NCBI RefSeq assembly: GCF_003402975.1
Contig: NZ_QURB01000007.1
Coordinates: forward strand, 62,001 to 126,000
Direction: 5' to 3'
DNA length: 64,000 bases
Source of the DNA: Brumimicrobium aurantiacum
Lineage (GTDB): Bacteria > Bacteroidota > Bacteroidia > Flavobacteriales_D > Crocinitomicaceae
Shown here: in pieces, positions 18,467-25,903 of the stretch
Numbering within the stretch: position 1 is the stretch's first letter
How the letters are laid out: each line of letters opens with the position of its first letter
Notes under the pieces: generated by a model
Database searches by the model: none
What the model was told of the DNA's origin: nothing
The model's input: the letters and a program-made list of their open reading frames with translations, nothing else
Made by a program: the position numbers and the translations under genes

Positions 18467-21019
18467 ATGTTTGGTCTGAAAGGGAAAACGCTCTTATATT
18501 TTGTGATTACCACAGTCTTACTCTCAGCAATTGGTACATATTTTATTGTGAGTTTTCATGGACTGATTGAGAAAGTTGAAGAACGTTTTGAACCACAAAA
18601 ACAAACCAGTTTACTTAAAAGTCTAACTGTAGATGTCAATAACCTTAATAATCAGTATTTAAACGATAGTCTTCAATTGACCAGTCAATATATCGACTCT
18701 ATTATTAAGAGGGTTGAGGTAAATATTGAGAATATAAAACTAGAAAGTAGGAAAATTAATTTTGAAGAAAGTAATAACTTGGATACCATTCCAAAGATGT
18801 TATATGCTTTAAAAGAACGTAATTTTAAGCTAAAAGAGTTACGTGAAAATGGAGAGAATAATTTCATCTATTCTCTAGAAAACGTAATTCAAGATGAGAT
18901 TAAGGATAAATTATTGACGGAAAAAGACTCAATTGTCGTCACTCATCAAATTACTTCCTATATCAAGGAGAACAAAATCATCACTAAAAAAATTGAAAGG
19001 ACACCTGAAGTAGATGAACGGAATTTTTTTCAAAAACTTTTTAAACCTAAAGAATTAGATTCTACTACAAGTGCCGAAGAGATTATTCAGAAAGGACCCG
19101 TAGAAATTGATACTACTACTCAAAAATTAATAGATACGCTCAATCAAGGAGATAGTTTAAAATCACCTGTCGATTTAGTGAGCTTATTTGATGAAATTCA
19201 AAATAGAAGATTGAGATATGTCAATAATGTTCAGTCTGTAGAAAAGGATATTTACGAGTTGAATTATAGAATCAATAAGAAAATTGAAAATATTATCAAT
19301 GCATTTATTTTACAGCAATATGTTACTTATGAGCGATATTTAGCTGAATTAAATGAGGACACGCAAAAGCAATCTAATATTCTGTTTTTCGCGATAATTG
19401 GATTTACTCTTTTCTCTATCATACTGGTTTATCGATTTTTTAAGGATATAAATCGTGGACTAGATTATCAAAATACTCTAAAGAAAAAAGAGGAGGAGGC
19501 CATTCGTGCGACAGAAGAAAAACAAAGGTTCTTAAATATGATGAGCCATGAATTACGAACACCATTGACTTCTATTGTTGGATATGCAGATTTACTCGAG
19601 AATCAAGATGAGAATAGTCGTGCAATTAAATCTTCTGCAAATTATTTGTTTCAAATGACCAATGAAATTTTAGATATTGCTAAAATTGATTTGGGTGTGA
19701 TTGAAGTGAACGAAACGCCAATTGATTTGACGAATCTGCTTCAAGAAGTTAAAGATAATTTCATTCCACAACTCAAAAGTAAAGGGTTAAACTTTGAATT
19801 TGATATTCCACAAAGATCATTTTTTATTCAAACAGATGGACAACGCATCCAACAGATTTTATATAATCTATTGCACAATGCGATTAAGTTTACAAATGAA
19901 GGAGAAGTAAAATTGAAATTGGAAATCAAGGAGTTTGACCATCATATTCATATCGTTTTTAGGGTGATAGATACTGGAATAGGAATGGATGAAGAGGAGC
20001 AAAGTCATGTGTTTAAAGACTTCCATCAAGCGGGTACGCACAAAAGTAAACTGAAAGGCACTGGTTTAGGTCTAGGAATTGTCGAAAAACTGGTGCATAT
20101 ACTGAATGGAGATATTCAGTTAAATAGCGAGAAGAATAAAGGAACTTCATTTGTTTTAGCCTTTGATTTTAAAAAATTGGGATCTGATGAAATTGAAAGT
20201 TTAAAAGAATCTAAAGAAGAGGATGTGAGTTTTAATGCACATTTCGAAGGGAAAAATATTTTAATTGTAGATGATGATCTTTTAATTACAGCACTTTTTG
20301 AAAAGATACTTCGGCCAACTAAGGCGAATCTCACTGTTTTTAATAATCCGGAAATTGCCTTGGAAAAAGCCTTATGCACAGATTACGATTTGATTATTAT
20401 AGATTATAAAATGCCTGAAATGACAGGTTTCGAGTTTTTGAAACAGTTGAAAAGCAATAAAACTAAACTTCCTATTGTTTTAGTGGCAACGGCAAATACG
20501 ATGTTGAAAGACGAAGAGCGTTCAAAGCTGAATAGCTTTGATGCAATTATTTTTAAACCTTTAAGAAGAATACCTTTTCTTCAGTTAATTGCTAAACATT
20601 TTGAGCTTGATCAAGATGGAAATTCAGAGTTTCAAGTTTCGCCATCTAAAACAGATTCCTTTGATGACGCTGAAGAAACACAGTTAAACTTTGATGTGAT
20701 TAAAAATTTTGTTGGAGACGAGAAGGATGAATTAATTTCAATTTTAGAAGTTATCGTTGAAGAAAATGAACAATCGTTAACTGAATTTAAAATGGCTATA
20801 GATTCCTCCGATTTTGAAAGCATCACATTTGTAATTCACCAATTATCTTCTCGTTTTGGTCAAACAGATCAGTCATTGATTGTAGACACTCGTGCACTTG
20901 AGCATCAACTTAAAAATGATGCGTCAAAAGTGAATATGCGAGAAGTTGAAGAACTCTATGAATTTTGGAAAAAGGCACAAGAACAAATCAGAAAAGAGAT
21001 GAGCCTACTAAAAGGTTAA
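18467..21019 (+). CDS. Hybrid sensor histidine kinase with receiver and HPt domains
   Basis: An 850-residue membrane kinase. TM1 (about 9-29) and TM2 (about 305-326, FFAIIGFTLFSIILVYRFF) flank a long periplasmic, coiled-coil-rich sensor region of about 270 residues without a recognised fold. HisKA has the phosphoacceptor His361 (MMSHELRTPLTS). The HATPase domain has its N-box near 470 (NLLHNAIKFTNEG) and GTGLGLGIVEKL. A receiver follows with Asp646 (IIIDYKMPEMTG). The C-terminus is an HPt domain with probable phospho-His791 (FVIHQLSSRF). The relay His-Asp-His would suit a separate response regulator, and an NtrC-type regulator lies 1.05 kb downstream. An upstream GTG (18434) is less likely than ATG 18467, which begins at the cytoplasmic/TM1 end. 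Confidence 0.9.
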   Translation: MFGLKGKTLLYFVITTVLLSAIGTYFIVSFHGLIEKVEERFEPQKQTSLLKSLTVDVNNLNNQYLNDSLQLTSQYIDSIIKRVEVNIENIKLESRKINFEESNNLDTIPKMLYALKERNFKLKELRENGENNFIYSLENVIQDEIKDKLLTEKDSIVVTHQITSYIKENKIITKKIERTPEVDERNFFQKLFKPKELDSTTSAEEIIQKGPVEIDTTTQKLIDTLNQGDSLKSPVDLVSLFDEIQNRRLRYVNNVQSVEKDIYELNYRINKKIENIINAFILQQYVTYERYLAELNEDTQKQSNILFFAIIGFTLFSIILVYRFFKDINRGLDYQNTLKKKEEEAIRATEEKQRFLNMMSHELRTPLTSIVGYADLLENQDENSRAIKSSANYLFQMTNEILDIAKIDLGVIEVNETPIDLTNLLQEVKDNFIPQLKSKGLNFEFDIPQRSFFIQTDGQRIQQILYNLLHNAIKFTNEGEVKLKLEIKEFDHHIHIVFRVIDTGIGMDEEEQSHVFKDFHQAGTHKSKLKGTGLGLGIVEKLVHILNGDIQLNSEKNKGTSFVLAFDFKKLGSDEIESLKESKEEDVSFNAHFEGKNILIVDDDLLITALFEKILRPTKANLTVFNNPEIALEKALCTDYDLIIIDYKMPEMTGFEFLKQLKSNKTKLPIVLVATANTMLKDEERSKLNSFDAIIFKPLRRIPFLQLIAKHFELDQDGNSEFQVSPSKTDSFDDAEETQLNFDVIKNFVGDEKDELISILEVIVEENEQSLTEFKMAIDSSDFESITFVIHQLSSRFGQTDQSLIVDTRALEHQLKNDASKVNMREVEELYEFWKKAQEQIRKEMSLLKG

Positions 21020-21070
21020 AGCTTGAAATTTAGAGTTTAATCTCTGAATTATGTTGTAGTTGTTGTGTAG

Positions 21071-21084
21071 TTTGTTTAAACAAA
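21071..21084. promoter_or_regulatory. 14-bp perfect palindrome upstream of the first PepSY-like gene
   Basis: TTTGTTTAAACAAA reads the same on both strands. It lies in the 189-base non-coding stretch between the kinase stop and the first small exported-protein gene, 125 bases before that ATG. It could be an operator, but there is no second matching site upstream of the sister genes to support this. Confidence 0.3.
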
Positions 21085-21208
21085 GTGTAGGAAAATCCAA
21101 CAGTTTTAATTTGTGTGTTATTTGTTATTGTTTTGTAAATCAGTGTTTTGTGCTTTTTGGAATGGTCTTCGTATAGTTCTAGTCAAATTAACAAGTAAAA
21201 AATATCAC

Positions 21209-21532
21209 ATGAAATTGACTAAAACTATATTAACAGGACTATTTGCAACAGCAATGATAACTACTGCTTATTCTGGTGTTCTAAATGAAAGTTCATTTAC
21301 AATCGATTATAAGACAATCAGCCAAGAGCAAACAAAAGAAGAAATTGCATTAACATCACTTCCGTCAGCTATTACAGATGAATTGAAGACTGATGCTTAT
21401 GCTGGATGGAAAGCCAAGAAAGCGTATGTTGTTAAAACAAAGGAAGGAAAACATTACGAAGTTCTGGTTTCAAATGGTGAAGAGAAAATGTCGCTTTTCT
21501 TTAACGAAGACGGTAGAGCCATTGAAAAATAA
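21209..21532 (+). CDS. Small exported PepSY-like protein (paralogue 1)
   Basis: A 107-residue protein with a signal peptide (MKLTKTILTGLFATAMITTA, cleaved near YSG). The mature part matches the PepSY-like pattern: a helix (ITDELKTDAYAGWKAKKAY) followed by strands (VVKTKEGKHYEVLVSNG, EKMSLFFNEDGRAIEK). It is expected to be periplasmic or outer-membrane facing; function unknown. It has the same length and strong identity to the next gene, so it arose by tandem duplication. The ATG at 21209 is chosen because it begins at the signal peptide; an upstream extension would bury it. It lies between the kinase and the regulator gene. Confidence 0.78.
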   Translation: MKLTKTILTGLFATAMITTAYSGVLNESSFTIDYKTISQEQTKEEIALTSLPSAITDELKTDAYAGWKAKKAYVVKTKEGKHYEVLVSNGEEKMSLFFNEDGRAIEK

Positions 21533-21575
21533 GGAAAATTAGTAATAAGTTATTCTCATAAATAAGGACAAAATC

Positions 21576-21899
21576 ATGAAATTATCAAGAATTATATTAA
21601 CAGGAGTATTTGCAACAGCTATGATGGGTAGTTCATTTGCAACAACAAGTATTGAAGATTCAACACAGGTAGAATCGAAGTTAATTGAAGAAGAACAAGC
21701 GAAAGAAGAGATTGATTTATCTGCTCTTCCGGAAGCTATTGTTAAAGAGTTGAAGAAGAAACCGTATGTCGAATGGAAGGCTCAAAAGGCATACGAAATT
21801 AAAACAAAAGAAGCAGCCTACTACGAAGTGCTAGTCTCAAAAGGTGGAGAAGAAATGTCTCTATTCTTTAATGAGGACGGAACAGTGATTGAGAAGTAA
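21576..21899 (+). CDS. Small exported PepSY-like protein (paralogue 2)
   Basis: A 107-residue protein, the tandem sister of the gene ending at 21532, 43 bases upstream. The signal peptide is RIILTGVFATAMMGSSFA. The C-terminal half shares ELKKKPYVEWKAQKAY and YYEVLVSKGGEEMSLFFNED with paralogue 1. The acidic linker after the signal peptide (LIEEEQAKEEIDL) also matches. Both genes would form one transcript ended by the hairpin at 21922. The role is not known; PepSY-type domains are often tied to protease inhibition or envelope sensing, and any such role here is inference. Confidence 0.78.
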   Translation: MKLSRIILTGVFATAMMGSSFATTSIEDSTQVESKLIEEEQAKEEIDLSALPEAIVKELKKKPYVEWKAQKAYEIKTKEAAYYEVLVSKGGEEMSLFFNEDGTVIEK

Positions 21900-21921
21900 T
21901 AGTGTTAATATCTCAATTCAG

Positions 21922-21949
21922 AGTCAGGGTGAAAGCCCTGACTTTTTTG
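21922..21949 (+). terminator. Rho-independent terminator
   Basis: An 8-bp GC-rich stem (AGTCAGGG / CCCTGACT) with a 6-nt loop and a T run (43-48 of the 219xx block), directly after the second PepSY-like gene. It separates that pair from the downstream regulator gene. Confidence 0.85.
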
Positions 21950-22035
21950 TTTTGATCCTGAAAATAAATATCATACAAACAGAAAGTTGAATTCACAAAA
22001 TTTCTAAAATCGACAGTAATTTCTATGGTCTTTCC

Positions 22036-22043
22036 TATATTTG
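22036..22043 (+). promoter_or_regulatory. -7 promoter box of the response-regulator gene
   Basis: TATATTTG, an exact TAnnTTTG match, 24 bases before the ATG at 22068. An apparent in-frame TTG start (22041) lies inside this box and is therefore unlikely to be used. Confidence 0.55.
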
Positions 22044-22067
22044 ATTGATATCACATTAACAATTCCT

Positions 22068-23447
22068 ATGAAAACAATTTTAGTCGTCGATGATGACCTT
22101 ACCTTCTTAAAGATCCTCGAGAGATATCTAATCAAGAAAGGCTATGAAGTAGTATGTAAGTCAAATGTAGTTGATGCGATCAGCTTGATTCGTGAAAAAT
22201 CATTTGATTTGTTATTATTGGATTATAAGTTAAGTGATGGTACTGGATTGGACATTATTTCAGAAACCAAATCTCATAAACAAGCTCCTTCATTTATTAT
22301 TATGACTCGTTTTGATGATGTAAGATTAGCTGTTAAGTCTATGAAAGATGGAGCATTTGATTATATCACAAAGCCAATTAATCAAGAAGAATTGTTGGCT
22401 GTAATTGAACATGTTTTTGAAAAACAGAATGCTGGAGCTAAAACTTCAAAAAACAAGGAGGAAGAAGTAAGGAATGCTAATGCCTCAAAAATTACTTTAA
22501 ATGAAGGTCAAGACTTCTTAATTGGAAAAAATCAACTTTCTAAAAATGTTACAGAGCAAATAGGATTGGTTGCACCAACAGAAATGTCAGTGATTATTGA
22601 AGGTGAAAGCGGAACAGGAAAGGAGCATATAGCGCAACGAATCCACCAACTAAGTAGTCGTAAAGACGCACCATTTGTAGCCATCGATTGTGGAACCTTG
22701 TCAAAGGAATTAGCAGGTAGTGAATTGTTTGGTCATTTAAAAGGAGCTTTTACAGGAGCTTTATCAGATAAAAAAGGGAAGTTCGAGGCAGCACATTCAG
22801 GAACAATATTTTTGGATGAAATTGGTAACTTGTCTTATGAAGTTCAGGTTAAATTATTAAGAGTGTTACAAGAACGTGTTGTTCAAGCAATCGGAAGTAA
22901 CCAAGTTACACCAATTGATGTGAGGGTAATTGCTGCGACCAATGAAGATTTGAGGCTTAACTCTTCTAATAAAACCTTCCGAGAGGATTTGTATTTTAGA
23001 TTAAACGAGTTTAAAATTGAAGTTCCAGCTTTACGAGATAGGGGGGAAGATCTTTTACTTTTTACAGATTACTTCATTGAAAAATCAAATGTAGAACTTA
23101 ATAAGCACGTTAAATCTTTCTCAGATGAAATTATTTCTGTTTTTAAGGCATATGATTGGCCTGGAAATGTTCGTGAATTAAAGAATGTTGTTAAGCGAAT
23201 TGTTTTGCTTTCTAAATCAGAAGTTCCTGGTTTAGAGTGTTTACCTGCTGAACTAACGCAAATGAATCTTCAAAATCAACAATCTCAAGAAGGAACAAAT
23301 TTAAAAATGATTCAAGAGAATAAAGAAAAGCAGTTGATAATAGAGACTTTGATAAAAACGAAATACAACAAATCTCAAGCGGCAAACCTACTCAATATTG
23401 ATCGGAGTACACTGTATGCTAAAATCAAAAAATATGGAATTTCCTAA
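22068..23447 (+). CDS. Sigma-54-dependent (NtrC-family) response regulator
   Basis: A 459-residue regulator in three parts. The receiver has phosphoacceptor Asp52 (DLLLLDYKLSDGTG). The AAA+ domain has Walker A GESGTGKE near 179, the sigma54-contacting GAFTGA at 226-231, and Walker B GTIFLDEIGNL near 250. The C-terminal Fis-type helix-turn-helix is SQAANLLNIDRSTLYAKIKK. When phosphorylated it would oligomerise and activate RpoN promoters. The neighbouring hybrid kinase with an HPt domain is the natural partner. No convincing -24/-12 site was found upstream of the three small envelope genes around it, so its targets may be elsewhere. Confidence 0.93.
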   Translation: MKTILVVDDDLTFLKILERYLIKKGYEVVCKSNVVDAISLIREKSFDLLLLDYKLSDGTGLDIISETKSHKQAPSFIIMTRFDDVRLAVKSMKDGAFDYITKPINQEELLAVIEHVFEKQNAGAKTSKNKEEEVRNANASKITLNEGQDFLIGKNQLSKNVTEQIGLVAPTEMSVIIEGESGTGKEHIAQRIHQLSSRKDAPFVAIDCGTLSKELAGSELFGHLKGAFTGALSDKKGKFEAAHSGTIFLDEIGNLSYEVQVKLLRVLQERVVQAIGSNQVTPIDVRVIAATNEDLRLNSSNKTFREDLYFRLNEFKIEVPALRDRGEDLLLFTDYFIEKSNVELNKHVKSFSDEIISVFKAYDWPGNVRELKNVVKRIVLLSKSEVPGLECLPAELTQMNLQNQQSQEGTNLKMIQENKEKQLIIETLIKTKYNKSQAANLLNIDRSTLYAKIKKYGIS

Positions 23448-23489
23448 AAGTGAGCTTTAATGGTTTAACAGGTTTTATGATTTTATACG

Positions 23490-23530
23490 TTGGAAACCAT
23501 GTAACTATTTTTATCTTTAACAAATAGTTA
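23490..23530 (+). promoter_or_regulatory. Promoter of the His-rich lipoprotein with inverted repeat over the -7 box
   Basis: A -33 TTG (23490-23492), a 19-base spacer and a -7 TATCTTTA (23512-23519) fit the Bacteroidota consensus with one mismatch. The -7 box is bracketed by a perfect 9-bp inverted repeat, TAACTATTT (23502-23510) and AAATAGTTA (23522-23530), an arrangement suited to a repressor site. The start codon is 41 bases past the -7 box. Confidence 0.55.
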
Positions 23531-23559
23531 ACACTTATGAATTAAAAATAATAAATATT

Positions 23560-24024
23560 ATGAAATTATCGAAAGTAGCATTTACCGGATTATTAGCAGT
23601 AGCATTAATGAGTACTTCTTGTGACTCTAAATCTGATGATTCAAAAGACATGGATCACAATGGAGAGTCTACTCACATGCATGATGGAGATAGACATGAG
23701 CATTCAAAAGATGGACATAAGCATCCTCATGGAGAAGGAGACCATGGAAAACACCGTCATAAAGATGGTAAAAGAATGGATGAGGATACTTCTAATATTC
23801 CACATGAAACTAGTCCAGTAGTTGAAAGAGAAGAGGTGAAATTGGCTTTATTACCGCCAGCTGTAACTGAAAAATTAGGAAGCCAAGAATATATTGATTG
23901 GAAAGTAGAAAGGGCTTTTAAATTAGAGCAGGATGGAGTAACAACTTACGAAATAGCTGTAAAGAAAGACGGAGAAAATGCAACATTACATTTCAATGAA
24001 AAAGGAATCAGACTAGATAGATAG
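23560..24024 (+). CDS. His-rich lipoprotein with PepSY-like domain
   Basis: A 154-residue lipoprotein. The signal peptide ends in a lipobox with Cys21 (MSTSCDSK). Residues of about 32-75 hold 11 histidines spaced by Asp, Gly and Lys (HMHDGDRHEHSKDGHKHPH, then GDHGKHRHKDGK), typical of Zn/Ni/Cu-binding segments. The C-terminal 60 residues (VTEKLGSQEYIDWKVERAF, then TTYEIAVKKDG and LHFNEKG) are homologous to the two upstream 107-residue proteins. It may buffer or sense metal in the envelope; this is inference. It lies 112 bases after the regulator gene, with its own promoter and terminator. Confidence 0.78.
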   Translation: MKLSKVAFTGLLAVALMSTSCDSKSDDSKDMDHNGESTHMHDGDRHEHSKDGHKHPHGEGDHGKHRHKDGKRMDEDTSNIPHETSPVVEREEVKLALLPPAVTEKLGSQEYIDWKVERAFKLEQDGVTTYEIAVKKDGENATLHFNEKGIRLDR

Positions 24025-24069
24025 TCTCCTTTAATAAAGATAAATTCTGTATCGAGAATATTAAGAGAA

Positions 24070-24098
24070 AGTCCTACTGTTTCAGTGGGGCTTTTTTT
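24070..24098 (+). terminator. Rho-independent terminator after the His-rich lipoprotein
   Basis: A 10-bp stem (AGTCCTACTG / CAGTGGGGCT, with G-U pairs), a 3-nt loop and a run of seven Ts. Confidence 0.8.
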
Positions 24099-24484
24099 AT
24101 CGTTGAGCTTTCCATTCTTAGTGACCCCGTCAAGAGTCCAGATCTTTTAGTATTCCAAATTCCGAATGAAAACCACACATTCTCGTTCCTCAATTGTTGT
24201 TTTTTATGTTCTTCATTTCTTCACTTGAAAATGAATTTTCAGATTCCGAAATTAAGCTCATAAAAAAAAGCCCAACGATAATCGTTGAGCTTTTCATTCT
24301 TAGTGACCCCGTCAAGAGTCCAGATCTTTTAGTATTCCAAATTCCGAATGAAAACCACACATTCTCGTTCCTCAATTGTTGTTTTTTATGTTCTTCATTT
24401 CTTTACTTGAAAATGAATTTTCAGATTCCGAAATTAAGCTCATAAAAAAAAGCCCAACGATAATCGTTGAGCTTTTCATTCTTA
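24099..24484. repeat. Two tandem 182-bp repeats, each carrying the 3' end of tRNA-Arg
   Basis: GTGACCCCGTCAAG recurs at 24121, 24303 and 24485, exactly 182 bases apart; the last is the 3' end of the tRNA-Arg gene. Units 24121-24302 and 24303-24484 are almost identical (the only difference seen between their interiors is C/T within TTCATTTCTT(C/T)ACTTG). Homology extends about 22 bases left of the first unit. Each full unit ends with the hairpin that serves as the tRNA terminator. No protein-coding gene is credible here. This block fills the gap between the His-rich lipoprotein and the tRNA. Confidence 0.9.
24444..24473 (-). terminator. Terminator of tRNA-Arg
   Basis: On the minus strand AGCTCAACGA and TCGTTGGGCT pair around a short loop and are followed by a T run, just past the tRNA 3' end. 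A second copy of the same hairpin lies at about 24262-24291 in the tandem repeat. Confidence 0.75.
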
Positions 24485-24485
24485 G

Positions 24486-24559
24486 TGACCCCGTCAAGAT
24501 TCAAACTTGAAACCTCTACAGCCGTAATGTAGTGCTCTATTCAGTTGAGCTACGGAGCC
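24486..24559 (-). tRNA. tRNA-Arg (anticodon ACG)
   Basis: A 74-nt cloverleaf. The acceptor is GGCTCCG paired with CGGGGTC (two G-U pairs) and discriminator A. The anticodon stem CTACA/TGTAG encloses the loop TTACGGC, giving anticodon ACG for CGN codons. The T arm contains TTTGAATCT. CCA is not encoded. Its 3' 13-14 nt recur twice downstream at 182-bp spacing. Confidence 0.93.
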
Positions 24560-24705
24560 AGTATGTTTTGTTTTGCTATTCGTTCATAGCGAGTGCAAAA
24601 TTAATGCTTTATTTACGATTTGCAAGTGTTTTTTGAAAAAAAATGCAATTAAATTTATGTCAATTTTTAATATCCTTGTAAATCAGTATTTAAGGATTGA
24701 AAAAA

Positions 24706-24975
24706 TTATTGAACTTCTGCAGAAATTCCTCTATCGAGTAATCCAGTACACATACTCGCTAATTTTTCGAATTCCCCAGATTTCACATCACATTTACCTT
24801 TATAATGTATTAACATTGTACATTGTTCTGCTTGTACAGTGTCATGCTTGCAGATTTTCACCAAAGATTCAATGACATGATCAAATGTATTTACGTCATC
24901 ATTATAGACGACCAAACTGTGTTCGGCGACTTGTTGCTCGGCAACTTCTTCTATTTCTAAAGTTTCAGTACTCAT
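24706..24975 (-). CDS. clpS: ATP-dependent Clp protease adaptor ClpS
   Basis: An 89-residue adaptor that delivers N-degron substrates to ClpA/ClpC-ClpP. The core has the N-degron pocket motif VVYNDDVNTFDHVIESL and later AEQCTMLIHYKGKCDVKSG, matching ClpS, after a flexible acidic N-terminal tail. Length is normal for the family. It is monocistronic, with a -7 box at 25002-25009. Confidence 0.93.
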   Translation of the reverse strand: MSTETLEIEEVAEQQVAEHSLVVYNDDVNTFDHVIESLVKICKHDTVQAEQCTMLIHYKGKCDVKSGEFEKLASMCTGLLDRGISAEVQ

Positions 24976-25001
24976 ATTAATATTCTGATTGTTTATATCT
25001 A

Positions 25002-25009
25002 CAAAAATA
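25002..25009 (-). promoter_or_regulatory. -7 promoter box of clpS
   Basis: TATTTTTG on the minus strand, an exact TAnnTTTG match, 26 bases before the clpS ATG. Confidence 0.5.
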
Positions 25010-25036
25010 CGCTATTCTGATTCTTCTACCAATTTT

Positions 25037-25903
25037 TTATAATGTCAAAAGAAGAATTGCTATAATCGAAATTAAACCACCTATGAATTTCAGTAGAGTA
25101 GCGGATTCTCTAAACATTAATATTCCTACAATAAAAGAAGCAATGACCACTCCTGTATTATTAACAGCATAAGTTACAGAATCTGATAACTCAGAAAATC
25201 GTATTGCCATCATTAAGAAATAAATAGAAAAGAAATTTGGAATACCCAATAAAAATCCTCCTAAAATAGCTTGTCTTTGGAATTGTATTTTTCCTTGTGA
25301 AAGTCGAATCAATAAAATGGAAATTCCAATACAAGCAGCAACTCCAAAACTAAATGCCGAAAAAATAGCCACCGATAATTCTCCTAATGCTACTTTTTCA
25401 ACATAATTTACAACAGTATCAAGTAAACCACTACCAACAAAAAGGATGAGTAAAAAGGCAACTTGTCTATTTCCAGATTTTACAGTCTTATTTTTCTTCT
25501 GATAGGTGATCATAAAAACACCAATTAAGGCTGCGATAATTCCTATTATTTTGGTTAAATAAATAGCCTCATTGTATAGAAATATGGCTGTAAATACGGG
25601 AATGGCTAAACTCATTTTTACCATAACTGAAGTAATTCCAATTCCATTCTCTTGAGCACTTTTTCCCATCATAAAGAATAAACTGATAAATAATGAACCC
25701 ACCAAAAACGCAAATGGTATCCAAGAACCTGTAGCCAAATCCGCTTGTTTCCATTCATCATTGAAGAGTAAAAAACCAACACCACATGCTGTAATGTAAT
25801 TGAAAACGATTCCTTGAAAAACATTGATGTTATATCGTTCAAACATCCTGAAAATTATCAGAATTAATGTTGAGCTTATTATACTCAGGCTTAAATAAAT
25901 CAT
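25037..25903 (-). CDS. EamA/DMT-family transporter
   Basis: A 288-residue protein with about ten hydrophobic helices, in two repeats of five as in the drug/metabolite transporter superfamily (for example IIGIIAALIGVFMITYQKKNK ends the first half; FIGGLISIIAILLL ends the second). The substrate cannot be told from sequence. Its start overlaps the ribD stop by 4 bases (ATGA type), so the two are translationally coupled. Confidence 0.82.
   Translation of the reverse strand: MIYLSLSIISSTLILIIFRMFERYNINVFQGIVFNYITACGVGFLLFNDEWKQADLATGSWIPFAFLVGSLFISLFFMMGKSAQENGIGITSVMVKMSLAIPVFTAIFLYNEAIYLTKIIGIIAALIGVFMITYQKKNKTVKSGNRQVAFLLILFVGSGLLDTVVNYVEKVALGELSVAIFSAFSFGVAACIGISILLIRLSQGKIQFQRQAILGGFLLGIPNFFSIYFLMMAIRFSELSDSVTYAVNNTGVVIASFIVGILMFRESATLLKFIGGLISIIAILLLTL

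Noticed and set aside
21150-21209. Sigma54-like site TTGGAATGGTCTTCGTA upstream of the first PepSY-like gene
   Set aside because: At the best alignment four consensus positions are wrong, including the -12 GC dinucleotide.
24190-24445. Open frames on both strands within the tandem repeats
   Set aside because: They lie inside the near-identical 182-bp units that carry tRNA 3' ends and terminators, and show no protein-like composition.
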